Part shown: piece by piece, positions 16,422 through 25,116 of the stretch | How the letters are laid out: each line of letters begins with the position of its first letter | How positions within the stretch are numbered: position 1 is the first letter of the stretch | Source: Alphaproteobacteria bacterium | Lineage (GTDB): Bacteria; Pseudomonadota; Alphaproteobacteria; DSM-16000; Inquilinaceae | Direction of reading: 5' to 3' | Assembly (NCBI GenBank): GCA_028277405.1 | Contig: JANQGH010000011.1 | Location: 1 to 53,779, forward strand | DNA length: 53,779 nt | Position numbers and translations under genes: made by a program | The notes under the pieces: model-generated | Told to the model about the DNA's origin: nothing | Databases searched by the model: none | Seen by the model: only the letters and a program-made list of their open reading frames with translations

Positions 16422-19400
16422 ATGAGTAGGGGTACGTTTCAGGAGTTTTTGGACGCAATGCGCGCCTTTGAGTCCGGCTGGGACCGCGCGCGCTACGATC
16501 AGGGCATCATCCAGGACTGGCAGCTTGACCAATGGGCCGGCGGGCCGGTCGACCAGTTCTTTCCCTCGTACACGAGCTGGTCGCAGCTCAGCGATGCCGA
16601 ATGGGACGCGATGTCGTACCGATCGATGAACTCGTTCGGCTTCGTCGGCTATCAGTTCGGCGAGGCGTTTCTGATCGATCTTGGCTATTACGACGACGAT
16701 TTCTACTACGGCAACGGCGCCGCCACGAACACGTGGGACGGTACCTGGACCGGCAAGAACGGCGTCGATTCGCTCGAAGAGTTCATGACCAAGGAGGCCC
16801 AGGAAGTCGCCATTCGCGAGGCCTTTGGGTTCAACCTGCAGACCATCCAGACGGGCCTCGCGCCCTATGGCGAAAGCCTGGACGACTATCTCGGCACCAC
16901 CCGCACCTATCTCGACAATGGCCAGACCGTCGAGGTCACGTTGACGATGACGGGCATTCTGGCCGCGGCCCATCTGCGCGGCGCACCGGCGGTGATCCAG
17001 CTCTTGCGCTCCGGCACGGTCAGCGCCGACGAGTTCGGCACCTCGATCCTGCAATATGTCGAGCAGTTCGGCGATTTCGACGCGCCGACCATCGACGAGT
17101 CGATCGCCTATTTCGAGGACCGGCTGACCGGCGATGAGGGGCTGGGCACGCCCGGCGGCGGTTCCGGCGGCGGCGGTGGTGCCGGCAACGGGACGGCGGG
17201 CGTGACGAAAGACACCGCCGATGTGGTCATCACCTGGACCTGGGGGCAAGACGAGATCGTCAACGACTTTGACCCGTCGACCGATACCATCTTCATCGAC
17301 TGGATCAATGCTGCGCGGCTCGAGGTCAGTGAGACCAACGGCAGTGTCGTTTTTGCCGTGCCGTCGAACAATCAGACGACAACGCTGACAGGGGTGACAC
17401 TGTCCATGTTGTCAGCGGCGAACTTCACCATCCTGGACGACACCGCGGCGGCCGAGGTCCTGGGCCTGGTCGGTGGCGATCCGGGAACCGGCGATGGCGG
17501 CAATGGCGGCGATGATCCGGACGCAGGCGGCGGTGACGACCCCGATGCGGGCGGCAGTGACGATCCTGGCTCCGGCGGTGGCGACGACCCGGACACGGGC
17601 GGCGGCGACGATCCTGACTCCGGCGGTGGCGGTGATCCCAAGACCGTTACGATCACGTGGAACTGGGCGCAGAACGAGGTCGTGACCGACTTCGACCCGG
17701 CGCGCGACAGCATCTTCGTCGACTGGATCAGCGCGAACGATCTTGAGGTGGGCGAGGTCAATGGCAGCACGGTCTTCAGCGTGCCGTCCATGCAGCAATC
17801 CACGACCTTGCAGGGTGTCGCACTGGCCGACTTGTCGCCATCCAACTTCACCGTTCTCGACGACACGGCGCGCGCGGAGATCTTTGCCGCGATCGGCCCC
17901 GACGATACGGGGTCCGGTGGCGGTGGCCATTCCGACGGGCACCAGATGATCATGATCAATCTGGCCAGCCCGTCGCGGACGATCACGGATTTCGACCCCG
18001 CGACGGACATGGTCCATATCGAGCAGGACGTCACGGCCGACCGGTTCCAGATCTATGAGGAAACCAGCAACACGCTTGGCCAGACCGTCCGCATCGTCGT
18101 CACCACGCCGGACGGCGCGCCGGTCAACACCACCTTCATCCAGGGCATCGGCCTCGCCGACTTGACGTTGTCCAACTTCTCCATCGCCGACCAGGGCGTG
18201 CTGAACGAGGTCGTGGGAGCGATCGGCGGCACGATCACGGACCCTGGCCCGGGTGGCGGCTATGATGTCGTCTATGACAGCGACGGTTCGGATCCGCCGA
18301 CGACGACGGGCACCACGGCGGCAGGCGGCGTGAAGTATCGCGCGGATACCAATGCCGACGACATTGTCGGCTTCGATCCGGCCCGGGATGAGCTCGATTT
18401 CGGCGACACGTCCGTGCACGGCATGATCGTGACCAAGACGCCGGCGGGTGAGATCGCGATCGACAGCCCGTGGACCAGCGCCATTCAGATCGTGGACGGC
18501 GTCCGTTTCGACGAACTGACAATCGAGAGCTTCGGCGTCGTCGGTAACGAGCATTTTCGCCAGGACATCGGCGGCGTGCTGTCCTGGGAACTGGGTCTCG
18601 GCCCGCGCGAGGACGACACCGTCTATATCCGCAGCCATGAATATGGCGAGCACGAGGTGATCGACGGCTTCGATCCGGGCACAATGAAGATCAGCTTCCT
18701 CTATTTCGGTACCCGCGAGCGGCTGACGGTCGAAGACACCGATGCTGGGCTGGTGATCTCGAGCCTGCCGACCGGGCAGAGCTTCACCTTTACGGGCCTC
18801 AAGCTCGAAGATCTGAGCCCCGGCCAGGTCGAGTTCCATTTCGATCAGGTGATGGAGGACAATCTGGAGGCGCCGTTCGGCTTCGACCAGAACGACGTTA
18901 CCCTGGTCGCGCGCACCGGATTGCTGACGCCAACGGCCCCGGCCGGTCAGACGACGGACGGCCATCAAACCCGCGAGGGCGTCTGGGACCCGGTCGATAC
19001 CGATCCGGGGGACGGCGGCTCCTCTGGCGGTGAAGACGGTGACGGTAGTGGCGACGGCGGTGGCGGTGACTCCGGCGGCGGCAACGATGGCGGTAACGGC
19101 GATGGCGGTGGCGATACACCGGACGGCGTCGGCGAGATCGACCTGACCTGGAACTGGGGCGTCGTCGAAACCATCGAGGGCTTCGACCCCGATAACGATG
19201 TGCTCGATTTCGGCCATCTCTCGCCCAACTGGATCGGCATTACCGAGGAGGACGGCGCGCTGGTCATCGAGATCCTGAACAATGGCGGCCACAAATACGT
19301 TCTGGAAGACATCCAGGCGGAGGATCTGTCGTCGGCCAATCTGACGGCGGCGTCTTACAACAACGTTGTGGATGCCAATGGCGGCGTGATCGACCAGCTT

Positions 19401-19433
19401 GCCGCGCTCGGTTACGACGATCCGTTGTTTTAG
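16422..19433 (+). CDS. Large acidic modular protein: lysozyme-like domain plus six FDP modules
   Basis: 1003-aa, very acidic protein with no signal peptide, as in type I secreted proteins. Residues 1-235 resemble a lysozyme/muramidase-like domain: MRAFESGWDRARYD with a candidate catalytic Glu, then MNSFGFVGYQFGEAFLIDLGYY, TWTGKNGVDSLEEFM and ILAAAHLRGAPAVIQLL. About six modules of roughly 85-95 residues follow (starting near 266, 408, 507, 637, 732 and 905), with the pattern [VI].[IL]TW.WG...V..FDP..D...., then a hydrophobic ..V.L.DLS..N. end. They are joined by Gly/Asp linkers (352-406, 862-898) that could bind calcium. GGAGG (16411-16415) supports ATG 16422. Function (wall or matrix binding, possibly degradation) is inferred; no transporter genes are adjacent. 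Confidence 0.72.
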   Translation: MSRGTFQEFLDAMRAFESGWDRARYDQGIIQDWQLDQWAGGPVDQFFPSYTSWSQLSDAEWDAMSYRSMNSFGFVGYQFGEAFLIDLGYYDDDFYYGNGAATNTWDGTWTGKNGVDSLEEFMTKEAQEVAIREAFGFNLQTIQTGLAPYGESLDDYLGTTRTYLDNGQTVEVTLTMTGILAAAHLRGAPAVIQLLRSGTVSADEFGTSILQYVEQFGDFDAPTIDESIAYFEDRLTGDEGLGTPGGGSGGGGGAGNGTAGVTKDTADVVITWTWGQDEIVNDFDPSTDTIFIDWINAARLEVSETNGSVVFAVPSNNQTTTLTGVTLSMLSAANFTILDDTAAAEVLGLVGGDPGTGDGGNGGDDPDAGGGDDPDAGGSDDPGSGGGDDPDTGGGDDPDSGGGGDPKTVTITWNWAQNEVVTDFDPARDSIFVDWISANDLEVGEVNGSTVFSVPSMQQSTTLQGVALADLSPSNFTVLDDTARAEIFAAIGPDDTGSGGGGHSDGHQMIMINLASPSRTITDFDPATDMVHIEQDVTADRFQIYEETSNTLGQTVRIVVTTPDGAPVNTTFIQGIGLADLTLSNFSIADQGVLNEVVGAIGGTITDPGPGGGYDVVYDSDGSDPPTTTGTTAAGGVKYRADTNADDIVGFDPARDELDFGDTSVHGMIVTKTPAGEIAIDSPWTSAIQIVDGVRFDELTIESFGVVGNEHFRQDIGGVLSWELGLGPREDDTVYIRSHEYGEHEVIDGFDPGTMKISFLYFGTRERLTVEDTDAGLVISSLPTGQSFTFTGLKLEDLSPGQVEFHFDQVMEDNLEAPFGFDQNDVTLVARTGLLTPTAPAGQTTDGHQTREGVWDPVDTDPGDGGSSGGEDGDGSGDGGGGDSGGGNDGGNGDGGGDTPDGVGEIDLTWNWGVVETIEGFDPDNDVLDFGHLSPNWIGITEEDGALVIEILNNGGHKYVLEDIQAEDLSSANLTAASYNNVVDANGGVIDQLAALGYDDPLF

Positions 19434-19448
19434 GTTGCGCCCAGTGTC

Positions 19449-19489
19449 TCAGGCTGGCCGCCGACGCCCAAACCCGGCGGCCAGCCTGA
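19449..19489. terminator. Probable bidirectional terminator hairpin
   Basis: Perfect 14-bp arms (TCAGGCTGGCCGCC at 19449-19462 and its complement at 19476-19489) with a 13-nt loop, placed between the convergent 3' ends of the modular protein gene and the cyclase gene. Only a short GGTTGGTTT follows on the + strand, so the U-tract is weak. Confidence 0.6.
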
Positions 19490-19555
19490 TGGTTGGTTTG
19501 ACGCCCACCGATTCAACGACGGCCCGCTGGCTTCCGCCGCCGCTCGATCCCCGCA

Positions 19556-20896
19556 TCACAACGTCCAGATGCGCACGGTTTCGCTTCGGCCGCGCACGGG
19601 CTCCGCCGTACCTTCGGAGAAATCGCGAAGCAACTGGTTGACGTCTTGATCGCTCTCGCTGGCCCGCACCTGGGCAACGGTCGCTTCGCTGATGATCGCA
19701 CGGCAGCCGACATCGCGGGTCAGGCGTTCCAGGCGGCTGGCGACATTCACGGTGTCGCCCAGCACCGCGAATTCGAGCCGGCGGGCCGAGCCGATATCGC
19801 CGATGACCACAGGGCCGTAATGAACACCGACACCGACGTGAACCGGGTCGCGACCCCGCGACCGTCGTTCGGCGTTCCACTCTTCGAACGAGTCCAGGAT
19901 TGCGCGGAGCGCGCGGACGGCGTTCGCGGCGTCGTGCGGGCCGGTCTCCGGCGTGCCGAAGGTGGCCATGACCCCGTCGCCGATGAACTTATCGAGCGTG
20001 CCGTTATGCCGGAACACCGCTTCTTCCAGCCGGCGATGGACTTGGCGCAGTCTCGAAATCAGCTCGGTGGGGCTATGCTCTTCCGCCCAGCGCGAGAAAC
20101 CGACGACATCGGCGAACAGTACCGCCGCCTGTTGTTCGCGCACCTGTGCCAGGGGGGCGTCCATGCGCGCCAGGCGGTCGACCATGCTGGGCGGGAAATG
20201 GCGGGCCAGGTTGCCACGCTCGCGCTCGGACTGCGCCTGACGCAGCACCAGACGGCGCGAGCGGGCGACGATCACCGCCAGCAGGGCGGCCACAATCAAG
20301 AAGACGCCGACGCGCTGCATTTGGATGCTGACATCGACGAAGTCCGCCGCCAGAAGCGTTTCGATGATCCGGTCCCACGGCCAATCCGGCGAAACATGAG
20401 TGATGCTGTCCGGAAGGCTCGCAATCCACACCGTCGCCAGCGACCAAAGCCCGGCGCCGGCCAGCCCGCCGAAGACCACCAGGCCCGGCCTAAATGTCAG
20501 GGCCAGGGCGCTCAGCAACATGAAGAAGTAGCCGAAAGAGATGAACCGCATGCCCAGCTGCGCCGTGTAGTCATGGGTGGCGAATGGGCTTGGGTAGAGC
20601 AAGGCGAAGGTCACGATCCCGAAATCGAGCGCCGCGAACAGGTAGGCGTGCCACTGCCGGCGCAGGCCATGGCGCAATAGCCAGCCATCTATCAGCCCCA
20701 GCGCTATCAGGATGCTGAGCAGCGCGTAGTAATAGAGGGCATCGGGAAAGTGCACGATGAAGACCAGCAGGACGGCGACGGCCAGCAGGCCGATGGTGCG
20801 GCCCTTGATGGCGAGACGCTGACCGTCCCGTTCCTCCACCTCCAAGCTTTGGCGTACCCTGTCGCCCACGCGCGACACGTTGTATTGCTCACTCAT
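19556..20896 (-). CDS. Membrane class III adenylate/guanylate cyclase
   Basis: 446-aa cyclase. The N-terminal half has about six membrane segments (for example GLLAVAVLLVFIVHFPDALYYYALLSILIALGLI and MLLSALALTFRPGLVVFGGLAGAGLWSL). The C-terminal catalytic domain has both metal aspartates (LFADVVGFSRW, DKFIGDGVMATFG), the substrate-specifying stretch FAVLGDTVNVASRLE with the transition-state Asn/Arg, and the Lys of DKF. It should make cAMP from ATP; the key Lys/Asp-Thr pair points to ATP, but GTP cannot be excluded. Closest in layout to the soluble-cyclase-like CyaA/Cya family with a membrane input domain. Confidence 0.9.
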   Translation of the reverse strand: MSEQYNVSRVGDRVRQSLEVEERDGQRLAIKGRTIGLLAVAVLLVFIVHFPDALYYYALLSILIALGLIDGWLLRHGLRRQWHAYLFAALDFGIVTFALLYPSPFATHDYTAQLGMRFISFGYFFMLLSALALTFRPGLVVFGGLAGAGLWSLATVWIASLPDSITHVSPDWPWDRIIETLLAADFVDVSIQMQRVGVFLIVAALLAVIVARSRRLVLRQAQSERERGNLARHFPPSMVDRLARMDAPLAQVREQQAAVLFADVVGFSRWAEEHSPTELISRLRQVHRRLEEAVFRHNGTLDKFIGDGVMATFGTPETGPHDAANAVRALRAILDSFEEWNAERRSRGRDPVHVGVGVHYGPVVIGDIGSARRLEFAVLGDTVNVASRLERLTRDVGCRAIISEATVAQVRASESDQDVNQLLRDFSEGTAEPVRGRSETVRIWTL

Positions 20897-21029
20897 CTTG
20901 CGATTCCCAAAGGCTGCGAGCCAGGAAGGTCGTGATTGATCTTAATGCCATTGCCGAAGGCGCACAGCCGTTGAGCCGTCAAGCCCGACGGTGCAAAGTC
21001 CGCCGGTCAATCCCACTCTCTCGGTGTCG

Positions 21030-21119
21030 CCCAAGCGTGTTGAGCCCAGGTGTGTTGAGCCCAAGTGTGTCGAGCCCAAGTGTGTCGAGCCCAAGTGTGT
21101 CGAGCCCAAGTGTGTTGAG
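21030..21119. repeat. Tandem array of six 15-bp repeats
   Basis: Six adjacent 15-bp units with consensus CCCAAGTGTGTCGAG: units at 21030, 21045, 21060, 21075, 21090 and 21105. The third to fifth are identical and the outer ones differ at one or two bases. It ends 12 bp before the tungstate-permease start. In the permease frame it reads as (Pro-Lys-Cys-Val-Glu)n with no stop, and the opposite strand is also open. Confidence 0.9.
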
Positions 21120-21131
21120 ACTGAGTCCCTG

Positions 21132-21836
21132 ATGTCCGACTTCGTCCAAGCCTTCGGTCTGGCGCTGCACCTGGTTGCGAGCTTCGATCCGGAGCTGGTC
21201 GATATCGTCGGCCGGTCCCTTTACGTCAGTTTGAGCGCGGTTGCCATCGCTTCCTTTATCGGCCTGCCACTTGGCGCGGTCGTCGCGGTCTATCGCTTCC
21301 CGGGCCGTCGGGCGGTCGTCGTTTTGCTGAACGCGCTGATGGGGCTGCCGCCCGTCTTTGTCGGCTTGATGGTCTATCTGATGCTGTCGCGATCTGGCCC
21401 GCTGGGCCCGTTGGGGCTGCTGTTCACGCCGACGGCGATGATCATCGCCCAGGCGATCCTGATCACGCCCATCATCGCCGCGTTGGCGAGAGAGATCGTG
21501 CGTGGCCTTTACGACGAGTACAGGGAGCAACTGTGTTCGTTTGGGGCGCGGCCGCGACAAATGGTCCTGACGCTGTTGTGGGACGCCCGCGTCGGCCTTT
21601 CGACCGCCGTCATGGCCGGCTTCGGTCGCGCGATGGCCGAGGTTGGCGCGGTGTTGATCGTTGGCGGCAACATCGCCTACGCCACGCGGGTGATGACCAC
21701 GGCGATCGCGCTTGAGACCAGCAAGGGCAATTTGGCGCTGGCCTTGGCGCTGGGCCTGATCCTCGTCGTGATCGCACTGGGCGTGAATGCCGTCGCGGCG
21801 ATGTTGGGCGGCGCCTCGACCCGTCGGTACGCCTGA
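21132..21836 (+). CDS. tupB: Tungstate-type ABC transporter permease
   Basis: 234-aa inner-membrane permease with about five hydrophobic segments and the EAA loop region EYREQLCSFGARPRQMVLTLLWDARVGL. It has TupB/WtpB features: FIGLPLGAVVAVYRFPGRRAVVVLLNALMGLPPVFVGLMVYLMLSRSGPLG and GRAMAEVGAVLIVGGNI. ATG 21132 is chosen; the frame stays open upstream through the 15-bp repeats but no initiation site is evident there. It is followed within 12 bp by the ATPase, then the binding protein, so this is a complete importer. Confidence 0.9.
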   Translation: MSDFVQAFGLALHLVASFDPELVDIVGRSLYVSLSAVAIASFIGLPLGAVVAVYRFPGRRAVVVLLNALMGLPPVFVGLMVYLMLSRSGPLGPLGLLFTPTAMIIAQAILITPIIAALAREIVRGLYDEYREQLCSFGARPRQMVLTLLWDARVGLSTAVMAGFGRAMAEVGAVLIVGGNIAYATRVMTTAIALETSKGNLALALALGLILVVIALGVNAVAAMLGGASTRRYA

Positions 21837-21848
21837 GACAGCGTCGCC

Positions 21849-22562
21849 TTGCCCATCTTGCCGCTGCAGCTTGACGAAGTCGGCGTCGATATCGACGGCA
21901 GGCGCCTGCTGGACGGCATCGCGCTGACCATCGAGGCTGGGCCGAGGACCGTTATCCTAGGTCCCAATGGCGCCGGTAAAAGCCTGCTTCTGCGGCTTTG
22001 CCACGGCCTGGTGGGCCCCAGCACGGGCACGGTCCGATGGTGCGGCGATGATGCCCGCCAGGCGCGCCGCCGTCAGGCCATGGTGTTTCAAAAGCCGGTG
22101 ATGTTACGGCGATCCCTGCGCGCCAATGTTCTCTACGGTCTCAAGCTGCAGGGCTTTCCGCCTGATCAGAGGCACGAGCGGGTCGCCGATGCGCTGGAGC
22201 GCACGGGTCTGACCAGCCGCGCCGACCAGCGGGCCGTGTCTCTGTCGGCCGGGGAACAGCAGCGTCTGGCCTTGGCCCGGGCGTGGGCGCTGGCGCCGGA
22301 AATCCTGTTCCTGGACGAGCCCACGGCCAGCCTCGACCCGGGGGCCACGGCGGCCGTCGAGGCGATCGTGAACCAGATTCACGGCGCCGGCACCAAGATC
22401 GTGATGACCACCCATGATCTCGGTCAAGCCAAGCGTCTGGCCGACGAGGTCATATTCCTGCAAGCTGGGAAGGTGGCCGAGCGAACGGCCGCGCGGACAT
22501 TTTTCGAGCGGCCCGAGAGTGAGGCGGGTCGCGCCTTTCTTGGCGGCGAACTGATGTGGTGA
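21849..22562 (+). CDS. tupC: Tungstate-type ABC transporter ATPase
   Basis: 237-aa ABC ATPase: Walker A GPNGAGKSLL, Q-loop (MVFQKPVMLRRS), signature LSAGEQQRLALARAWA, Walker B ILFLDEPTASLD and H-loop TTHDLGQA. It starts at TTG 21849 after a 12-bp gap from the permease and ends 5 bp before the binding-protein gene. It powers oxyanion uptake for the TupB/TupA partners. Tungsten or molybdenum would feed molybdopterin enzymes encoded elsewhere. Confidence 0.9.
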   Translation: MPILPLQLDEVGVDIDGRRLLDGIALTIEAGPRTVILGPNGAGKSLLLRLCHGLVGPSTGTVRWCGDDARQARRRQAMVFQKPVMLRRSLRANVLYGLKLQGFPPDQRHERVADALERTGLTSRADQRAVSLSAGEQQRLALARAWALAPEILFLDEPTASLDPGATAAVEAIVNQIHGAGTKIVMTTHDLGQAKRLADEVIFLQAGKVAERTAARTFFERPESEAGRAFLGGELMW

Positions 22563-22567
22563 ACTGA

Positions 22568-23410
22568 ATGAACCGAAGACCGATGCGGTGGCGCGTGGCC
22601 ATCTCCGCGATGCTGGTAACCGTGACCGTAATGGCCGGCCAGGCGATGGCGGAGGACCGCCACATCGTTCTGGCCTCGACCACGTCAACGGAGAATTCCG
22701 GCCTGTTGGGCGCCATCCTGCCGCTGTTCAGGGCCGAGTCGGGTGTGGAGGTGCGGGTCGTTGCGGTCGGCACCGGCCAGGCCTTGCGACTGGCGCGGAA
22801 CGGCGACGCGGACGTGCTGCTGGTCCACCACCGGCCGTCGGAAGAGGCCTTCGTCGCGGACGGTTTCGGGGTTGAACGGCACGAGGTGATGTACAACGAT
22901 TTCGTCCTGATCGGCCCGCGAGACGACCCCGCCGAAATTGCCGGGCTGGACGATGCCAGCGGCGCGCTCGCCCGGATTGCCGAGGCCGGCGCCGTGTTCA
23001 CGTCGCGCAGCGACAATAGCGGCACCCACTTGGCCGAGCGCGCCCTTTGGGACGCGGCCGGCGTGGTGCTCGATGGCGCGAGCCGTGACTGGTATCGCGA
23101 GATGGGCTCCGGCATGGGCGCGACGCTGAATGCCGCCGTGGCCATGGACGCCTATGTGCTGGCTGACCGGGCGACCTGGGTCAGCTTCGCCAACAAGCGC
23201 GACCACACGGTGCTGGTGGAAGGCGATCCGGCCCTGTTCAACCAGTACGCCGTCATTCTGGTCAGCCCGGACCGTCACCCGCATGTGCGGGCGGAGGATG
23301 GGCAGGCCTTTATCGACTGGCTGCTTTCAAACGAGGGTCAGGCGGCCATCGCGGCGTTCCGGGTCGACGGCCAGCCCCTGTTCTTTCCGAATGCCGGCGG
23401 CCAGTCCTAA
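22568..23410 (+). CDS. tupA: Tungstate-binding periplasmic protein (TupA)
   Basis: 280-aa binding protein with signal peptide (MRWRVAISAMLVTVTVMAGQAMAE). It holds the TupA oxyanion motifs STTSTENSGLLGA, DADVLLVHH, and FTSRSDNSGTHLAE, which contrast with molybdate ModA. The last match (SR.DNSGTH) is the TupA signature as I recall it. It is the third gene of a permease-ATPase-binding-protein operon, an order opposite to the usual tupABC. Tungstate preference is from family motifs only. Confidence 0.9.
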   Translation: MNRRPMRWRVAISAMLVTVTVMAGQAMAEDRHIVLASTTSTENSGLLGAILPLFRAESGVEVRVVAVGTGQALRLARNGDADVLLVHHRPSEEAFVADGFGVERHEVMYNDFVLIGPRDDPAEIAGLDDASGALARIAEAGAVFTSRSDNSGTHLAERALWDAAGVVLDGASRDWYREMGSGMGATLNAAVAMDAYVLADRATWVSFANKRDHTVLVEGDPALFNQYAVILVSPDRHPHVRAEDGQAFIDWLLSNEGQAAIAAFRVDGQPLFFPNAGGQS

Positions 23411-23440
23411 GCGCGGCGGCGATCTTGCGGAGATGACGTC

Positions 23441-23959
23441 TTGCAAGTAACCGTCCGCCGGTTTGAGGATGAAGATGCCGAGGCCACGGCCCGCATCTAC
23501 TTCGACGCCGTCCGCGTCGGCGCCAGGGATCACTACGATGAGGCGCAGCGGCGGGCTTGGGCATCTGCCGTTCCGGACACGCCGCCTTGGCGCGCACGGC
23601 TGAGATCGCAAGCCTCGTTTGTGGCCGAGCGGGACGGCGCCATTGTCGGGTTCATGACCTTGAAGCCGGACGGGTGCATCGATCTTGCCTTCGTGGCGCC
23701 GCAGGCCATGGGCACCGGCGTCGCCAGGCAGCTGTATGAACGTCTGCTGGCCGAAGCGGCGGCGATGGGCCTGCGGCAGCTACACACCGAAGCCAGCCAT
23801 CTCGCGCGGCCGTTCTTTGAGCGGCAAGGCTGGTCGGTCATCAAACAGCAGACGGTGGAGCGAGACGGCGTGGCCTTAACCAACTTCGTGATGGAGAAGG
23901 ATCTGACGCCTAGGAAAACACCGGATAGTGACGCGCGGCGGGAGAGGGCTTCCCAATGA
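23441..23959 (+). CDS. GNAT-family N-acetyltransferase
   Basis: 172-aa acyltransferase: TVRRFEDEDAEATARIYFDAV (start), the ASFVAERDGAIVGFMTL strand and the acetyl-CoA loop VAPQAMGTGVARQLYERLLAEA, then LRQLHTEASHLARPFFERQGWSVIKQQTVERDGVALTNFVMEKDL. TTG start at 23441 with CGGAG 8 nt before. Most similar in shape to YafP-type acetyltransferases that can act on small toxic or amine substrates. It overlaps the following esterase gene by 4 bp (ATGA), so the pair is translationally coupled. Confidence 0.85.
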   Translation: MQVTVRRFEDEDAEATARIYFDAVRVGARDHYDEAQRRAWASAVPDTPPWRARLRSQASFVAERDGAIVGFMTLKPDGCIDLAFVAPQAMGTGVARQLYERLLAEAAAMGLRQLHTEASHLARPFFERQGWSVIKQQTVERDGVALTNFVMEKDLTPRKTPDSDARRERASQ

Positions 23960-24669
23960 CCACGTTCGTGCTGGTCCACGGCGCTTGGCACGGCGCCTGG
24001 TGCTGGGACGAGGTCGTTCCGCGCCTGGAGGAAGCTGGGCACGCTGTGGTCGCGCCCGACATGCCCGCCCATGGCAGCGATCCAACGCCGGTCGCGGACG
24101 TCTCCCTGCAAGCCTATGCCGACCGTATTTGCTCGGTGGTCGATGCCCAGCCAGAGCCGGTGGTGCTTGTCGGCCACAGCCTCGGTGGCGTCATGATCAC
24201 ACAGGCGGCCGAGACCTGCCCCGGCAACATCGCCAAGCTGGTCTATCTGACGGCCTTCCTGCTGCCAGACGGTGTCGCGCGCATGGGCTATGGCGCCGAC
24301 ATCCCGGGCAGCCTGGTGCCGCCGAACATGATCGTCGCCGACGACAAGGCCACCGTGGCCATTCACCCGGACGGCTTCGGGCCGGCCTTCTGCCACGATT
24401 GCAGCGACGGTCATGTTGCCAAGGCCCTGTCGCTGACCCGGCCGGAGCCGATGGTGGGCATTGTCACCCCGGTACGCCACACGCCGGAACGCTTCGGCCG
24501 CATCCCACGGGTCTACATCGAATGCACGGAGGACCGGGCGCTGCTGCCGGAGGTGCAGAAACGCATGTATACCGAAACGCCGGTCCAGCGCGTGCTATCG
24601 CTGGCGACCAGCCACGCCCCCTTCTTCGCCGCGCCGGATGAGTTGGTGGGGCTGCTCGACACCCTTTGA
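23956..24669 (+). CDS. Alpha/beta-fold hydrolase (esterase, plant-MES-like)
   Basis: 237-aa hydrolase. N-terminus FVLVHGAWHGAWCWDEVVPRLEEAGHAVVAPDMPAHG contains the oxyanion HG-x-W. Nucleophile Ser lies in GHSLGGVMI, the acid is in the CTEDRALLP region, and the His is in SHAPFFAAPDEL. This HGAWHGAWCW/GHSLGG set is typical of the EstC/methyl-salicylate-esterase group. The natural substrate is unknown. It follows the GNAT gene with a 4-bp overlap. Confidence 0.88.
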   Translation: MTTFVLVHGAWHGAWCWDEVVPRLEEAGHAVVAPDMPAHGSDPTPVADVSLQAYADRICSVVDAQPEPVVLVGHSLGGVMITQAAETCPGNIAKLVYLTAFLLPDGVARMGYGADIPGSLVPPNMIVADDKATVAIHPDGFGPAFCHDCSDGHVAKALSLTRPEPMVGIVTPVRHTPERFGRIPRVYIECTEDRALLPEVQKRMYTETPVQRVLSLATSHAPFFAAPDELVGLLDTL

Positions 24670-24681
24670 CTTCAACGATTG

Positions 24682-25116
24682 CTAGCGGGCAAGCGCTTCC
24701 TTCATCGAAAGAACATGCCCGCGAAGTTGCGCTCCTTTTGCGGCGCCAACGATCCTGCGAAATCGATCGTCTGCTGTAACCAGGGGCCAGTTTCTCTCAA
24801 CAGCCAGTGCCAAATAGACACAGTCGTACGCCGCGTGGTCGACGGTGATCGCCAGTTCCAACGCCCGGTCCATCAGGTTGCGCGTTGACAGGATCTCAAT
24901 GTCTGCGCGCTGCAAGAGGCGCGCTGCAACGATCGCCTCCTCGGCTGACAGTTCAACTCGCTTGACCTTCTTCCACAGAACATTGGCGCACTCTGCAATC
25001 AGAAGGTCGGGGGATGCCATTCGATGCTTCTTCAGCAGGTCGAGCGCTTCTGAAGACCCGTCCTCTTCGACCAGCCATTTGACTGCCACACTCGCATCAA
25101 TGACAAACCGGCTCAC
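24682..25116 (-). CDS. PIN-domain ribonuclease toxin (VapC/FitB-like)
   Basis: 144-aa PIN nuclease. MSRFVIDASVAVKWLVEED supplies the first acidic metal residue, LLIAECANVLWKK the second, and ITVDHAAYDCVYLALAVERNWPLVTADDRFRR the third and fourth. Such toxins cleave tRNA or mRNA. It overlaps the antitoxin by 4 bp. Its stop is close (13 bp) to the convergent esterase gene. Confidence 0.9.
   Translation of the reverse strand: MSRFVIDASVAVKWLVEEDGSSEALDLLKKHRMASPDLLIAECANVLWKKVKRVELSAEEAIVAARLLQRADIEILSTRNLMDRALELAITVDHAAYDCVYLALAVERNWPLVTADDRFRRIVGAAKGAQLRGHVLSMKEALAR

Noticed and set aside
17412..19292. 626-codon minus-strand frame opposite the modular acidic protein
   Set aside because: Antisense of the repeat modules, so it inherits periodicity but no recognisable domain or start signal.
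21030..21119. CRISPR array
   Set aside because: The 15-bp units are adjacent with no spacers and no cas genes are nearby, so it is a simple tandem repeat.
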